Counted from the stretch's first letter, positions 29,051 to 39,230 are shown. The stretch: 64,000 nt of DNA from Methylococcaceae bacterium (GCA_013140705.1 JABFSH010000010.1:61044-125043); one strand, 5' to 3'. Translations and numbers: made by a program. Notes: generated by a model not told the origin, from the sequence alone.

Positions 29051-29167
29051 GAGCAGATGATTGTACCTGAATTGACTGACGTTCAAAATAACCGGCCTGC
29101 GTGGCTAAGGGCAGGTTTGCAACTTAGAGAAAAGACGGCCAAACAATTCTGTGCAAAGCGCCAAACA

Positions 29168-29192
29168 AAACCGGGCAAGAGTTCGCCGGTTT
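29168..29192 (-). terminator. Probable rho-independent terminator after the Uma2-family gene
   Basis: On the minus strand the stem AAACCGG / CCGGTTT (7 bases, 11-base loop) is followed by TTGTTT. It overlaps the stop codon of the Uma2 gene and lies between that gene and the GNAT gene. Confidence 0.55.
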
Positions 29193-29751
29193 ATTCGTAA
29201 AGTTCTTCCACCACGAAAGTTAAATCAACCGATTCCAGCGTAACGCTCTCTATGCCGGAGAAACTTTCACGTTGCCATTCGGTTCGGCGGCGATAAATTT
29301 CCAGGTAAGGCGACTCCTGCGACAGCAGCACATACTCTTGTAAACGCTCAATCATTTGATAGGCAAGGCGCTTTTCGGTGCGGTCAATGCGCTGGGTCGA
29401 TTCTGACAAGACCTCGACGATCAGGCAGGGGTGCTCGTTATAATAGCGATCAAGTTCTTCCTCGCAGCTGACTTGCACGTCAGGGTAATAGAAGCGTACA
29501 TCATCACCCCGCTGAATTTTAACCTTCATGGCCGACTGAAACGGCTCGCAACGAGTGCCTTTCAGATGCCCTAACAATCGTGCATACAGACGTCCGCTGA
29601 CACGGTTATGATCACGACTCGCTCCTGTCATTGCATAGATGAGTCCCCCGACATACTCATGGCGGATGCCAGTGTTGTTGTCATTTTCCTGTAGAAGATA
29701 GGTTTCGGGCGTGAATAGCTGTTCAGGGTAAATACTTGCTGGATGAGCCAT
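29191..29751 (-). CDS. Uma2 family (DUF820) protein, putative endonuclease
   Basis: 186 residues. The family has a PD-(D/E)XK nuclease-like fold. Seen here are RHEYVGGLIYAMTGASRDHNRV, YYPDVQVSCEE (with the core Asp), and PCLIVEVLSEST (with Glu in the EVxS position), followed by RLAYQMIERLQEYVLL. The usual lysine-bearing segment is degenerate (RTEKRLAYQ). Uma2 genes are expanded in cyanobacteria and found scattered elsewhere; their role is unproven. It is a single gene with its own terminator. Confidence 0.85.
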   Translation of the reverse strand: MAHPASIYPEQLFTPETYLLQENDNNTGIRHEYVGGLIYAMTGASRDHNRVSGRLYARLLGHLKGTRCEPFQSAMKVKIQRGDDVRFYYPDVQVSCEEELDRYYNEHPCLIVEVLSESTQRIDRTEKRLAYQMIERLQEYVLLSQESPYLEIYRRRTEWQRESFSGIESVTLESVDLTFVVEELYE

Positions 29752-29880
29752 ATTAACTCCTTCGATAACGAGAATTTACGTAGTGCCTTGAATAATACAC
29801 GTTTCTTTAGGGAGTTGTCTATTTTACGAGTCTTCGGTGAAGCTGCTAACTTTATACTAAAGCCAAGAACAGACGGTGAG

Positions 29881-31341
29881 TTAAAACAGCGTATTCCATA
29901 TCTGATCCACCTTTTTAATCACGGCATCCGACATCACGATTGGCCGGCCCCATTCGCGATTGGTTTCGCCCGGCCACTTGTTGGTGGCATCGAATCCGAC
30001 TTTGGAACCCAGGCCTGAGACGGGTGATGCGAAATCCAGGTAGTCAATCGGTGTATTTTCCAGAATGGTTAAATCCCGGGCCGGATCCATCCGAGTTGTG
30101 ATAGCCCAGATGACATCCTGCCAATTGCGGACATTGACATCGTCATCGACAACAATAACAAACTTGGTATACATGAACTGCCGCAGAAATGACCAGGTGC
30201 CCAGCATGACCCGTTTGGCGTGGCCGGCATATTGTTTTTTCATGCTGATGACAGCCATACGGTAAGAGCAACCTTCCGGCGGCAGGTAAAAGTCGATAAT
30301 TTCCGGAAACTGCTTTTGTAATATCGGTACGAACACTTCATTGAGCGCCACGCCCAGAATCGCTGGTTCATCCGGCGGCCTACCGGTATAGGTGCTGTGA
30401 TAAATGGGGGCCTGACGTTGGGTAATCCGTTCGATGGTAAAAACGGGGAATTCGTCGACTTCATTGTAATAGCCGGTGTGATCGCCGAACGGACCTTCCG
30501 CAGCGGTTTCGCCTGGATAAATAAAGCCTTCCAGGACAATTTCGGCGCTGGCCGGGACTTGCAAGTCATTGCTCAGGCAGTTGGCCAGTTCGGTTTTACT
30601 GCCGCGTAACAAGCCGGCAAATGCATATTCCGATAAGGGATCGGGGATCGGCGTTACGGCGGCCAATAGGGTGGCAGGATCTGCACCCAAGGCAACTGAA
30701 ACCGGGAACGGTTTGCCAGGATTGACCTGTTGCCACTCCTTGAAATCCAGGGCGCCGCCACGATGCGCCAGCCAGCGCATGATGACTTTGTTCTTGCCGA
30801 TGACTTGCTGACGATAAATGCCCAGATTCTGGCGCTCCTTGTTGGGGCCTTTGGTAATGACCAAGGGCCAGGTGATCAAGGGGCCAGCATCGTCAGGCCA
30901 GCAGGTTTGAATTGGGTAGTCGCTCAAATCAATTTCATCGCCTTGGCGGACGATTTCCTGGCACGGAGGGTCTTTAACCAGTTTCGGCGCCATATTGAGC
31001 ACTTGCCTGTATACGGGAAATTTTTCCCACGCATCTTTCATGCCTTTGGGCGGTTCCGGTTCCTTTAAAGCGGCCAGTAATTCACCAATGCCGCGCAATT
31101 CCGAAACCGATTCGGCCCCCATGCCCATTGCAACGCGACGAGGCGTTCCAAATAAATTGCCCAGGACAGGAATATTGGAATTTACCGGATTTTCAAACAA
31201 CAAAGCAGGGCCACCTTGTTTTAAAGTACGGTCGCAGATTTCCGTCATTTCCAGGTAAGGATCAATGGCGGCGGTAATGCGTTTGAGTTCGCCCTGTTTT
31301 TCCAGTTGCTTGATAAAATCGCGCAAATCCCGATAATTCAT
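29881..31341 (-). CDS. ubiD: 4-hydroxy-3-polyprenylbenzoate decarboxylase UbiD
   Basis: 486 residues. UbiD decarboxylates the polyprenyl-hydroxybenzoate intermediate of ubiquinone synthesis using prenylated FMN made by UbiX. Typical segments: [72 protein letters not shown] with the arginines near the cofactor, and [20 protein letters not shown] with the catalytic Glu-Arg-Glu network. The ATG overlaps the prlC stop by four bases, so the two are coupled. Confidence 0.96.
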   Translation of the reverse strand: MNYRDLRDFIKQLEKQGELKRITAAIDPYLEMTEICDRTLKQGGPALLFENPVNSNIPVLGNLFGTPRRVAMGMGAESVSELRGIGELLAALKEPEPPKGMKDAWEKFPVYRQVLNMAPKLVKDPPCQEIVRQGDEIDLSDYPIQTCWPDDAGPLITWPLVITKGPNKERQNLGIYRQQVIGKNKVIMRWLAHRGGALDFKEWQQVNPGKPFPVSVALGADPATLLAAVTPIPDPLSEYAFAGLLRGSKTELANCLSNDLQVPASAEIVLEGFIYPGETAAEGPFGDHTGYYNEVDEFPVFTIERITQRQAPIYHSTYTGRPPDEPAILGVALNEVFVPILQKQFPEIIDFYLPPEGCSYRMAVISMKKQYAGHAKRVMLGTWSFLRQFMYTKFVIVVDDDVNVRNWQDVIWAITTRMDPARDLTILENTPIDYLDFASPVSGLGSKVGFDATNKWPGETNREWGRPIVMSDAVIKKVDQIWNTLF

Positions 31342-33428
31342 GCCGCGATGCCGTTATGTCTAAGCAGCGCATCAATGGTGGGTTTACGGCCGCGGAATTT
31401 GACAAATAAATCCATCGCATTACGGCTGCCGCCTTGCTCGAGTACGTTCGTTAAAAAAGCCATGCCGCTGTCCTGGTCGAAGATGCCTTTTTCTTCAAAC
31501 AGGGAGAAGGCATCGCTGGATAATACTTCAGCCCATTTGTAACTGTAATAACCAGCGGCATAACCGCCAGCAAATATATGTGAGAATCCGTGCGCAAAAC
31601 GATTGAATGATGGCGGTGTAACGACCGCGACTTGCGCCCGAACCTGATTCAAAATTTCGTAAATTCGGCCGCCTTTGGCCGGGTTGTAGTCGCGGTGGAT
31701 TTTGAAATCAAACAGGCTGAATTCAAGCTGCCTGACCATCATCATGCCGGCCTGAAAATTTTTCGCTGCCAGCATTTTGTTAAAAAGTTCATCGGGCAAT
31801 TTGGCGCCGGTTTGATAATGACCGGAAATCAGCTCAAGCGCTTCTTTTTCCCAGCACCAGTTTTCCATGAACTGGCTGGGCAATTCGACGGCATCCCATT
31901 CCACGCCATTAATGCCGGAAACCCCAAGATGGTCGACTTGAGTCAGCATATGATGCAGGCCGTGACCGAATTCATGGAAGAGTGTAATGACTTCATCATG
32001 CGTCAACAGTGCAGTATATTCAGCGCTCGGCGGCACGGGATCCCGACCCGCTGCCGTAATCCCACCATCCAAGGCGGTCGGTGGTGTAAAGTTACAGGTC
32101 AGATAAGCCACGGGGATTTGAATAGCATCATTAAATTTTTTGCGGCCCACACAATCATCCATCCAGGCACCACCGCGTTTTTTAGGGCGGGCATAAAGAT
32201 CAGTATAAAAGCGTCCGCGAATCAGGTCATTTTTATCGCGTATTTCAAAAAAACGCACATCCGGATGCCAGCTATCAAAGTCCTTGATTTCTGTGATGGC
32301 AAGTCCATACAGTTTGTTGACGACGGCAAACAAACCCGGCAACACCCGGGTAATTGGAAAATACGTTTTCACTTCTTCTTGCGAGAGTTGGTAGAAGTGC
32401 TGGCGCATTTTTTCTGAGGCATAGCCAATATCCCAGGATTGCAGGTCATCGATGCCGCAGTATTTCTTGGCAAAATCCCGTAATTCCGTTAAATCCTTGC
32501 GGGCTTGGCGCCAGGATCGATCGGCTAGATCTTCCAGGAAACGGGTGACATCATCGGGCGTTTCGGCCATTTTTCTAAACACAGAGAGTTCTGCGTAGTT
32601 GTTGAAACCCAGTAGCTGGGCTTTCTCATGCCGAAGCGCTAGAATTTTATCCATAATCTCGGTATTATCGAAGCGGGCGGCATCCGGCCCCTTGTCGGAG
32701 GCGCGCGTGGAGTAGGCCTGATAGTGTTCCTTGCGCAAGTCCCTGTTATCAGCAAAGGTCATGACCGCATTATACGAAGGAAATTGCAATGTGATCATCC
32801 AGCCCGGCTGATTTTGACTTCCGGCCGTCTGCTTGGCTTGCGCCAGAGCAGATTCAGGTAGCCCCGCCAATTCCTGTACATCGGTGATTAACTTGCTCCA
32901 GTTGTTGGTAGCATCCATCAGATTTTCTTCATACTGGCTGGCAAGGCGCGACAATTCCTGGTTGATGTCTTTAAAACGTTGCTTTTTTTCGGCATCCAGG
33001 TCAATACCGGACAGCCGGAAGTCGCGCAACGCATTCTGGATTATTTTTTGTTGAGCAACATCCAGTGATGCAAATTCAGCGCTTTCGGCAATAAAACGAT
33101 AGGCGTTATATAAAGGTTCATTTTGGCCCATTTCAGTCGAATAGGCGCTAAGTTTTGGCAGGCAGGCGTTATAAGCTTCCCGTAATGCATCGCTGTTGAC
33201 GACGGAGTTCATGTGACTGACCGGCGACCACGCCTTATTCAGTTTATCATCGATGTTTTCCAGGGGCTCAACCAGATTTTTCCAGCTGTAGTCTTGAGTT
33301 GCTTCCAGATGTGCGGCAACAGCAGCGCGGGCTTCCTGTAGTAATTGATCAATCGCAGGCTCGACATGTTCGGGTTTGATTTTTGAAAATAAGGGTAATT
33401 CGGTGTTTGCTAATAAGGGATTAGTCAT
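31338..33428 (-). CDS. prlC: Oligopeptidase A
   Basis: 696 residues. A cytoplasmic zinc metallopeptidase of family M3 that degrades short peptides and cleaved signal peptides. The zinc site [11 protein letters not shown] is near residue 485, with the third ligand glutamate about 28 residues further on ([17 protein letters not shown]). Length and N-terminal helices ([20 protein letters not shown]) are as in E. coli PrlC. It sits between the RDD gene (61 bases upstream) and ubiD (four-base overlap). Confidence 0.95.
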   Translation of the reverse strand: MTNPLLANTELPLFSKIKPEHVEPAIDQLLQEARAAVAAHLEATQDYSWKNLVEPLENIDDKLNKAWSPVSHMNSVVNSDALREAYNACLPKLSAYSTEMGQNEPLYNAYRFIAESAEFASLDVAQQKIIQNALRDFRLSGIDLDAEKKQRFKDINQELSRLASQYEENLMDATNNWSKLITDVQELAGLPESALAQAKQTAGSQNQPGWMITLQFPSYNAVMTFADNRDLRKEHYQAYSTRASDKGPDAARFDNTEIMDKILALRHEKAQLLGFNNYAELSVFRKMAETPDDVTRFLEDLADRSWRQARKDLTELRDFAKKYCGIDDLQSWDIGYASEKMRQHFYQLSQEEVKTYFPITRVLPGLFAVVNKLYGLAITEIKDFDSWHPDVRFFEIRDKNDLIRGRFYTDLYARPKKRGGAWMDDCVGRKKFNDAIQIPVAYLTCNFTPPTALDGGITAAGRDPVPPSAEYTALLTHDEVITLFHEFGHGLHHMLTQVDHLGVSGINGVEWDAVELPSQFMENWCWEKEALELISGHYQTGAKLPDELFNKMLAAKNFQAGMMMVRQLEFSLFDFKIHRDYNPAKGGRIYEILNQVRAQVAVVTPPSFNRFAHGFSHIFAGGYAAGYYSYKWAEVLSSDAFSLFEEKGIFDQDSGMAFLTNVLEQGGSRNAMDLFVKFRGRKPTIDALLRHNGIAA

Positions 33429-33489
33429 AGTGATAACAGAAAATAAGTGAGGTAGATTAGTTGTACTGCAAGACCGGACGGTGTCAAAT

Positions 33490-33942
33490 TTATTTTTTTG
33501 AGTCGTCGAAAAAAAGGGCGGTTCCGGAAAGGCTATCGTGCCAGCTGCGATGATTTTTATCGATCAAAATCCAAAGAAAGCCAAGTCCGCCGGTTCCCCA
33601 CGAAACAATGGCGGCGACATAGCGTAGCAGCGCCTGTTTCCAACTGATGGGTTGTCGATCAGGCGTAAGAACTTTGAGATTCCAGGCGCGGAGCCCCAAA
33701 GTTTGTCCTCCGTGAGTCCAGAACCAGGCGTAAAACAGAAAGCTTATAACGAACAGATAAACTGGATAGAGAATTTGTTGCTCTGTGAAAGCGACGCCTG
33801 AGTTTAAAGGGAGGACCAGCGCTGTTGCAACAAACAGAACGGCAAGCAGTAAAAATAAATCGTAAATAACAGCAGCCAAGTGTCTCAAAAGACCCGGTGC
33901 AAAAGCTGGTCGTTGCCGTTTATTTTTGAAAGAAAAGAACAA
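33490..33942 (-). CDS. RDD family membrane protein
   Basis: 150 residues. The RDD pattern is seen in RHLAAVIYDLFLLLAVLFVATAL and later in WTHGGQTLGLRAWNLKV and RYVAAIVSWGTGGLGFLWILIDKNHRSWHDSLSGT, with three to four membrane helices. Function of most RDD proteins is unknown; some act in ion exchange. It begins with TTG at 33942, directly after the TAG stop of the 59-residue gene upstream, so its translation is likely coupled to that gene. A downstream ATG is not available before the conserved region. Confidence 0.8.
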   Translation of the reverse strand: MFFSFKNKRQRPAFAPGLLRHLAAVIYDLFLLLAVLFVATALVLPLNSGVAFTEQQILYPVYLFVISFLFYAWFWTHGGQTLGLRAWNLKVLTPDRQPISWKQALLRYVAAIVSWGTGGLGFLWILIDKNHRSWHDSLSGTALFFDDSKK

Positions 33943-34122
33943 CTAGTCTTTAAATAAAGCTAACTTTTGACCAAAATACATACACATTACTGTTAGTCCT
34001 CCCAGCATCAGCAGAGAAAACAGGAAAGGTGGCCTATGAAACAGCAGTATGAAGAAATCTGTCGCAAAAAGGCTAGTCAATAGAGGATGGTCAATGAAGC
34101 CGTCAAGAATCTTTTTGAGCAT
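33943..34122 (-). CDS. Small membrane protein of 59 residues
   Basis: ATG at 34122, stop TAG at 33943-33945. The N-terminus is polar and amphipathic (MLKKILDGFIDHPLLTSLFA), then two hydrophobic stretches (TDFFILLFH; PPFLFSLLMLGGLTVMCMYF) and a short basic end. It is too short for family recognition, but the position immediately before the TTG-started RDD gene, the continuous frame and the membrane-like composition support a real gene. A weak GGGA lies 10 bases upstream of the ATG. Confidence 0.5.
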   Translation of the reverse strand: MLKKILDGFIDHPLLTSLFATDFFILLFHRPPFLFSLLMLGGLTVMCMYFGQKLALFKD

Positions 34123-34349
34123 AACAATCCCGATTAATACGCAAATTTCAATTGCGAAAGTTTAAAAAATGGTTTGCTGACTTATTTGCCAGAATTGTGG
34201 TTCAAGCAGCAGGGCTTGTAATTATCAGCGTCAAGATTTTACTATATTCAAAAGGGGAATGTAAAAGAAAAGAAGTCTACTGATTGGGCTAGAGATCATT
34301 GAAATGGTATGATTACAGTAAATAGAATAACAACCAGGGTATAAAGACC

Positions 34350-35714
34350 ATTTTAAACTTTTTTAAAAAAATAATCAGTTCAGTCAAACAGCGCGCTGAA
34401 CCGGATCCGATAGAAACGCAAGCCAGAATTTACACGCGATCAGAACATACTATTTCCAGATCACACATCAGTGAGAATGCTTTAAAGGTATTGTATCGGC
34501 TGCAAAAGGAGGGTTTTGAAGCCTATCTTGTCGGCGGTTGTGTGCGTGATTTATTGCTTGGCCGAGAGCCGAAAGATTTCGATGTGGCAACCAACGCAGA
34601 TCCTGAACAAGTGAGAAAGGTATTTCGCAATTGTCGCTTGATTGGTCGAAGGTTTCGCCTTGCGCATGTGCATTTCGGAAGAGAAGTGATCGAAGTCGCT
34701 ACCTTTCGCGGTGCTGCGGAACAGCAAAACGACATGCAGGTTTTAAACAAGGATGGGCGTTTATTGCGCGATAACGTTTATGGCACTATTGAAGAAGATG
34801 TCTGGCGTCGCGACTTTACCGTCAATGCTCTTTATTACAATATCAAAAATTTTTCGGTAGTGGATTATGTTGGAGGCATGGATGACCATAAAGCCGGAAC
34901 GTTAAGATTAATTGGTGATCCTGAAACGCGTTTTCGTGAAGATCCGGTGCGGATGCTCAGAGCCGTACGTTTTGCTGTCAAGCTGGGTTTTAAATTGCAT
35001 GGAGATTGCGCGCAGTCGATTCATACATCGGCCGAGTTACTGTATAGCATCCCGCCAGCGCGGCTTTATGATGAGGTTCTGAAATTGTTTTTATCCGGTT
35101 ATGCGCTGCAAACATTTGAAGCGCTTAGGCATTATGGTCTTTTTCAGATTCTGTTTCCCGACACAGAGAAAAGTTTGGCCACAGAAGATAACGGTTTTCC
35201 CAGGTTATTACTGATCAAAGCTCTGGAGAATTCCGATAACCGCATAGCTGAAGGTAAAACGGTGACGGCGTATTTTTTATTATCTGCGTTTTTATGGGAA
35301 CCTTATCAATTAAGAGCCAAGGAATTGATGTCGAAAGGACAGGCAGAATATGTCGCTTATCAGGAAGCAGCCAATGATGTCCTTGCCAGGCAGGTCAAAA
35401 GCACCGCCTTGCCAAGGCACATCAGCTTGGCCATCCGGGAAGTTTGGGGTTTACAACCCAAGTTTAATTATTGTTTTGGTCCCAGACCCGGCCGATTATT
35501 AACGCATCCACGCTTTAGGGCTGCGTTTGATTTTCTTTTGCTTCGAGCAGACACCGGCGGTGCTGAGGCTGAATTAGCGAATTGGTGGACGCGTTTTCAG
35601 TTTGCCGACGAAGCCGAGCAACTGAAGATGACAAAACCGCCGCGTAAACGAGCCAATGCCAAGTCGGGGCGTAAAAGAACCTATCGTAAGAAAAGCACCG
35701 ACAAGGATGCTTGA
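34350..35714 (+). CDS. pcnB: Poly(A) polymerase I, probable AUU start
   Basis: 454 residues if it starts at ATT 34350. It adds poly(A) tails to RNA 3' ends and so promotes decay. The family region begins upstream of any standard start: the frame reads SEHTISRSHISENALKVLYRL, of which TTG 34491 lies in the middle. The frame is open back to TAG 34323, with no ATG, GTG or TTG before the conserved part; ATT 34350, 10 bases after AGGG, is the only near-cognate codon well placed. E. coli pcnB is known to start at AUU. Other motifs: LVGGCVRDLLLG, DFDVATNA with the catalytic DxD, and RRDFTVNALYY. The tail is very basic (PPRKRANAKSGRKRTYRKK), fitting RNA binding. folK follows directly. Confidence 0.9.
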   Translation: MLNFFKKIISSVKQRAEPDPIETQARIYTRSEHTISRSHISENALKVLYRLQKEGFEAYLVGGCVRDLLLGREPKDFDVATNADPEQVRKVFRNCRLIGRRFRLAHVHFGREVIEVATFRGAAEQQNDMQVLNKDGRLLRDNVYGTIEEDVWRRDFTVNALYYNIKNFSVVDYVGGMDDHKAGTLRLIGDPETRFREDPVRMLRAVRFAVKLGFKLHGDCAQSIHTSAELLYSIPPARLYDEVLKLFLSGYALQTFEALRHYGLFQILFPDTEKSLATEDNGFPRLLLIKALENSDNRIAEGKTVTAYFLLSAFLWEPYQLRAKELMSKGQAEYVAYQEAANDVLARQVKSTALPRHISLAIREVWGLQPKFNYCFGPRPGRLLTHPRFRAAFDFLLLRADTGGAEAELANWWTRFQFADEAEQLKMTKPPRKRANAKSGRKRTYRKKSTDKDA

Positions 35715-35726
35715 CGTTTGTTACAT

Positions 35727-36239
35727 ATGATATCTATCAAACATGCTGAAACCGAGTTGGTGCTTGCATTCATTGGTTTGGGCAGCAACCTTGAAAACCC
35801 GGAAGCGCAAATCCAGTCGGCGCATAGAGCCATAGCAGACTTGGATGGCGTCGAAGAACTCGCTTTTTCAGGTCTTTATCAAAGCGTTCCGATGGGGCCT
35901 AAAGATCAGCCCGATTATATTAATGCCGTCATGGCTGTAAAAACAAGTTTGCCCCCCCAAGTGTTTCTGCGTTGTTTGCAATCGATTGAACATCAACAGG
36001 GTCGGGTTCGTGATGGTCAGCGCTGGGGCGCCAGGACGCTGGATCTGGATTTGCTGATCTACGGTGATCAACAGATTCAAACACCGGATTTGACTGTGCC
36101 TCATCCAGGCATTGCTGAACGTGCCTTTGTTTTGTATCCCTTGCATGAATTGACGTCACAAATACAGGTGCCCGGTATGGGTAAAATTACGGATTTGCTT
36201 GAAAAGTGTCCGGCATCGGGATTAAAGCGGTTAAATTGA
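35727..36239 (+). CDS. folK: 6-hydroxymethyl-7,8-dihydropterin pyrophosphokinase
   Basis: 170 residues from ATG 35727 (TTG 35718 would add three). It transfers pyrophosphate from ATP to hydroxymethyl-dihydropterin in folate synthesis. Signatures: FIGLGSNLENPEAQIQSA and RWGARTLDLDLLIYGD, the latter with the aspartates that hold magnesium. Gene order pcnB-folK-panB-panC, with gaps of only a few bases, indicates one operon. Confidence 0.94.
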   Translation: MISIKHAETELVLAFIGLGSNLENPEAQIQSAHRAIADLDGVEELAFSGLYQSVPMGPKDQPDYINAVMAVKTSLPPQVFLRCLQSIEHQQGRVRDGQRWGARTLDLDLLIYGDQQIQTPDLTVPHPGIAERAFVLYPLHELTSQIQVPGMGKITDLLEKCPASGLKRLN

Positions 36240-36240
36240 C

Positions 36241-37056
36241 ATGAATCATCCGGAAGCGGTTAGCCGCTTAAAGCCTTTGTCGGTCAATGATTTGATTGCA
36301 ATGAAACGGCGCGGCGAAAAAATTGCCTGTTTAACGGCCTACGACGCCAGTTTTGGCGCGATGATCGATAAAGCAGGTATTGATATCATGCTGGTCGGCG
36401 ATTCCTTAGGCATGGTGATTCAGGGACAGCAAACAACAGTGCCGGTTACCGTCGACGACATGGTTTATCATACGCGTTGCGTGAGCCGTGCCAGGAGGCG
36501 TTCATTTGTTATCGCAGATTTGCCGTTTTTAAGTTATACCACGTCGGTTGTTGCTGCCAAAAATGCCGCCAAATTGATGCAGCAGGGCGGTGCACAAATG
36601 GTCAAGCTGGAAGGTGCGCGAATCGAAATCGTCAGTTTTTTGGTTGACCAGGGTGTTCCTGTTTGCGGGCATTTGGGGTTATTGCCGCAGTCCATCAATT
36701 ATGTGGGTGAATATACGGTACAGGGTAAGGAACGGGCGGCTGCGGAAAAAATTATCGAGGATGCACATAAAATCGAACTTGCAGGGGCTCAGCTTCTCGT
36801 TTTGGAATGTGTGCCGGCGCATTTGGCCAAACAAATCAGTACGGAATTAACGATTCCAACCATCGGTATCGGGGCTGGCGTCGATTGCGACGGACAAGTG
36901 CTGGTTTTGTATGACATGCTGGCTATCGGCACGGCCAAGCGGCCGCGGTTTTCCAAAAATTTTATGCACGATGCCGAGAGTATAGAAGCCGCTATTTCCA
37001 ATTATCACCAGTCCGTTAAAGATGGTCAATTCCCCGCGCTGGAACACAGTTTTTAA
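36241..37056 (+). CDS. panB: 3-methyl-2-oxobutanoate hydroxymethyltransferase
   Basis: 271 residues. It transfers a one-carbon unit from methylene-tetrahydrofolate to ketoisovalerate, first step of pantothenate synthesis. Seen: CLTAYDASFGAMIDKAG, VGDSLGMVIQGQ (metal-binding Asp), MVKLEGAR, HLGLLPQSINYVG, and the C-terminal IGIGAGVDCDGQVLVLYDML. Starts one base after the folK stop. Folate-dependent chemistry next to folK fits co-regulation. Confidence 0.97.
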   Translation: MNHPEAVSRLKPLSVNDLIAMKRRGEKIACLTAYDASFGAMIDKAGIDIMLVGDSLGMVIQGQQTTVPVTVDDMVYHTRCVSRARRRSFVIADLPFLSYTTSVVAAKNAAKLMQQGGAQMVKLEGARIEIVSFLVDQGVPVCGHLGLLPQSINYVGEYTVQGKERAAAEKIIEDAHKIELAGAQLLVLECVPAHLAKQISTELTIPTIGIGAGVDCDGQVLVLYDMLAIGTAKRPRFSKNFMHDAESIEAAISNYHQSVKDGQFPALEHSF

Positions 37057-37058
37057 TA

Positions 37059-37904
37059 ATGCAATTTGTCGATAGCGTTTTTCAATTACGCGAAACACTA
37101 AAGGGCTGGCGCTCAGCCGGATTGACTATCGCCTTTGTGCCGACAATGGGCAATCTGCACGCCGGTCATTTGAAACTGGTCGAAGAAGCCCGGGAAAATG
37201 CCGATAAAGTCGTGGTCAGCATTTTTGTTAACCCGATGCAGTTTGGGGTCGGGGAGGATTTCGAGACCTACCCACGAACAGAACTGGAAGATAACCAAAA
37301 GCTTCGTCAGACCGGTGCCGATTTGCTATTTCAGCCGACCGTGACTGAAGTTTATGCCAGCGACGCTAAAACGGTCGTCACGGTAAGCGGTCTTTCTGAT
37401 ATGCACTGCGGCCTTTCAAGGCCGGGTCATTTTAGCGGCGTTGCGACGGTTGTCTGTAAATTATTCAATATGGTGCAGCCTGATATTGCCCTGTTTGGCA
37501 CCAAGGATTTTCAGCAACTGGCTGTCATTAAAACTATGGTTAGAGATCTGAATATCCCTGTTGGCGTGATCGGTGTGGAAACTGTCAGAGAAGCCAGCGG
37601 CCTGGCGATGAGTTCCAGAAACGGTTATTTGACAAACGAAGAAAAACAGATTGCGCCCAGCCTTTATCAAGCGCTATGCCAGGCAAAAGCGGCTGTTCAG
37701 ATGACTGATCAGCCATACTCATCCATTGAACAGGCCGCAATGACGGCTTTAACTGAGGCCGGTTTTCAACCGGTTTATTTCTCAATTTGTCGAGCCGAGG
37801 ATTTAAGTAAAGCAACGCCGACCGATAATAATCTGGTTATTCTTGCCGCCGCCAAATTGGGTAAAACGCGCTTGATTGATAATCTGGCTTTTTCGCTGAA
37901 TTAA
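37059..37904 (+). CDS. panC: Pantothenate synthetase
   Basis: 281 residues. It joins pantoate and beta-alanine using ATP. Signatures are FVPTMGNLHAGHLKLVEEA near residue 24 (nucleotide-binding HxGH), VVSIFVNPMQFGVGEDF, LFGTKDFQQLAVI and ASGLAMSSRNGYL. It follows panB by two bases and ends the operon; the 3' end faces queG with only a few bases between them. No panD gene is seen in the window. Confidence 0.97.
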   Translation: MQFVDSVFQLRETLKGWRSAGLTIAFVPTMGNLHAGHLKLVEEARENADKVVVSIFVNPMQFGVGEDFETYPRTELEDNQKLRQTGADLLFQPTVTEVYASDAKTVVTVSGLSDMHCGLSRPGHFSGVATVVCKLFNMVQPDIALFGTKDFQQLAVIKTMVRDLNIPVGVIGVETVREASGLAMSSRNGYLTNEEKQIAPSLYQALCQAKAAVQMTDQPYSSIEQAAMTALTEAGFQPVYFSICRAEDLSKATPTDNNLVILAAAKLGKTRLIDNLAFSLN

Positions 37905-37917
37905 TCGGTCGCCCGGT

Positions 37918-38997
37918 TTACATGCAGCAACTTCGCGCCAGCTGCTGAACCAATGCCCACTGGATGTGTTCTTTCACCAGATCTGATGAATGGCTGAGTT
38001 TTGCAGTTAAAGCTTCAACAATTCGCGCTGAATAAGGCGCATTGCCCAAAGCCACCGCAATGTTTCTGAGCCAGCGCTGATGACCGATGCGCCGAATGGC
38101 CGAGCCTTCTGTTTTTGTTAAAAACGCCGTTTCATCCCAGGAAAAAACTTCTAGCAATTGCTGCGAATCAAGCCGATGGCGCGGGTTGAAATCCTTTTCG
38201 CCGGTCAGTCTGGCATAACGGTTCCACGGACAAACGATCTGGCAGTCATCGCAGCCATAGATTCGGTTACCGATCAGCGGTCTTAAGGCGTCGGGGATGG
38301 AACCATGCAACTCGATCGTCAGATACGAAACACAGCGTCGGGCATCAACCTGGTAAGGAGCAACAATGGCCTGAGTCGGGCAGATAGCCAGACAGGCACT
38401 GCAGGAGCCGCAATGATTGCTGGTGGCAGTATCAACCGGTAAATCCAGATCGGTAAAAATTTCGCCCAGAAAAAACCACGAGCCCGCTTTGCGGTTAATC
38501 AGATTGGAATGCTTGCCAATCCAGCCTAAGCCAGCATTCTCTGCCAGCGCTTTTTCCAACACCGGCGCGCTGTCAACAAACGCCCGGTAGCCAAAATCAC
38601 CCACTTCCGCCTGGATTTTATCGGCCAGTTTTTGCAAACGGTTGCGCATCAGTTTGTGATAATCGCGTCCCAAGGCATAACGTGAAATATAGGCAGCAGA
38701 CGGATTTGCCAATGCGTCATTGCTTGCCGCTGCAGGTTCCGGAAGATAATCCATGCGAACGGAAATGATTCGTGTCGTGCCGGGGAGTAAAAGCGCTGGG
38801 CGGCTGCGTTTCTCACCCTGTCGCTGCATGTAATCCATCTCGCCGTGAAAATCTTTGCCGAGCCAGTTTTGCAAATGCGCTTCGGCTTCCGATAAATCCG
38901 TATCGGTAATACCCACCTGCTGAAAGCCCAGTTCCTGACCCCATTGCTTGATTTGTAAAGCCAGCTTTATCACAAGCGCGGCGTCCAGCGATTTCAT
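37918..38997 (-). CDS. queG: Epoxyqueuosine reductase
   Basis: 359 residues. It reduces epoxyqueuosine to queuosine in tRNA, using cobalamin and two [4Fe-4S] clusters. The clusters are shown by CGSCSACLAICPTQAI near residue 198 and CDDCQIVCPWN near 250, with RRCVSYLTIELHG between. A C-terminal HEAT-like tail with WLRNIAVALGNA is present. Single gene, convergent with panC. Confidence 0.96.
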   Translation of the reverse strand: MKSLDAALVIKLALQIKQWGQELGFQQVGITDTDLSEAEAHLQNWLGKDFHGEMDYMQRQGEKRSRPALLLPGTTRIISVRMDYLPEPAAASNDALANPSAAYISRYALGRDYHKLMRNRLQKLADKIQAEVGDFGYRAFVDSAPVLEKALAENAGLGWIGKHSNLINRKAGSWFFLGEIFTDLDLPVDTATSNHCGSCSACLAICPTQAIVAPYQVDARRCVSYLTIELHGSIPDALRPLIGNRIYGCDDCQIVCPWNRYARLTGEKDFNPRHRLDSQQLLEVFSWDETAFLTKTEGSAIRRIGHQRWLRNIAVALGNAPYSARIVEALTAKLSHSSDLVKEHIQWALVQQLARSCCM

Positions 38998-39121
38998 AGT
39001 GATTTACTAAAGGCAGTCTTCAACGAGTTGTTCCGGTATGAAGCGATGGCTTGATAAAAGCGTTATCTCATTTCTTGTAACGGCATTGTAACACCGGTGC
39101 AGTATAAATTGTCCCGCGTAT

Positions 39122-39176
39122 CCTCAGAGGATATTGAATACCTTTTTGGCCGGGTAAAGCCTAAAAGGTTATGAGG
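39122..39176 (+). promoter_or_regulatory. Structured leader element upstream of the PhoX-like gene
   Basis: An outer stem CCTCA (39122-39126) / TGAGG (39172-39176) encloses a strong hairpin with 11-base arms (39140-39150 and 39159-39169; ACCTTTTTGGC with GCCTAAAAGGT, one mismatch) around CGGGTAAA. It lies 55 bases before the ATG of the PhoX-like gene. It does not match a riboswitch class I can name; it could act as a leader RNA structure or a terminator remnant. Confidence 0.35.
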
Positions 39177-39230
39177 GAGGTGCGCTTTCATCTGTGTTCG
39201 ATAGATTTTTTTAACTATAAGAGGTAGAAA

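Noticed and set aside
31632..32417. 261-codon frame on the plus strand
   Set aside because: It is antisense to prlC, has no ribosome site, and its composition mirrors the true gene.
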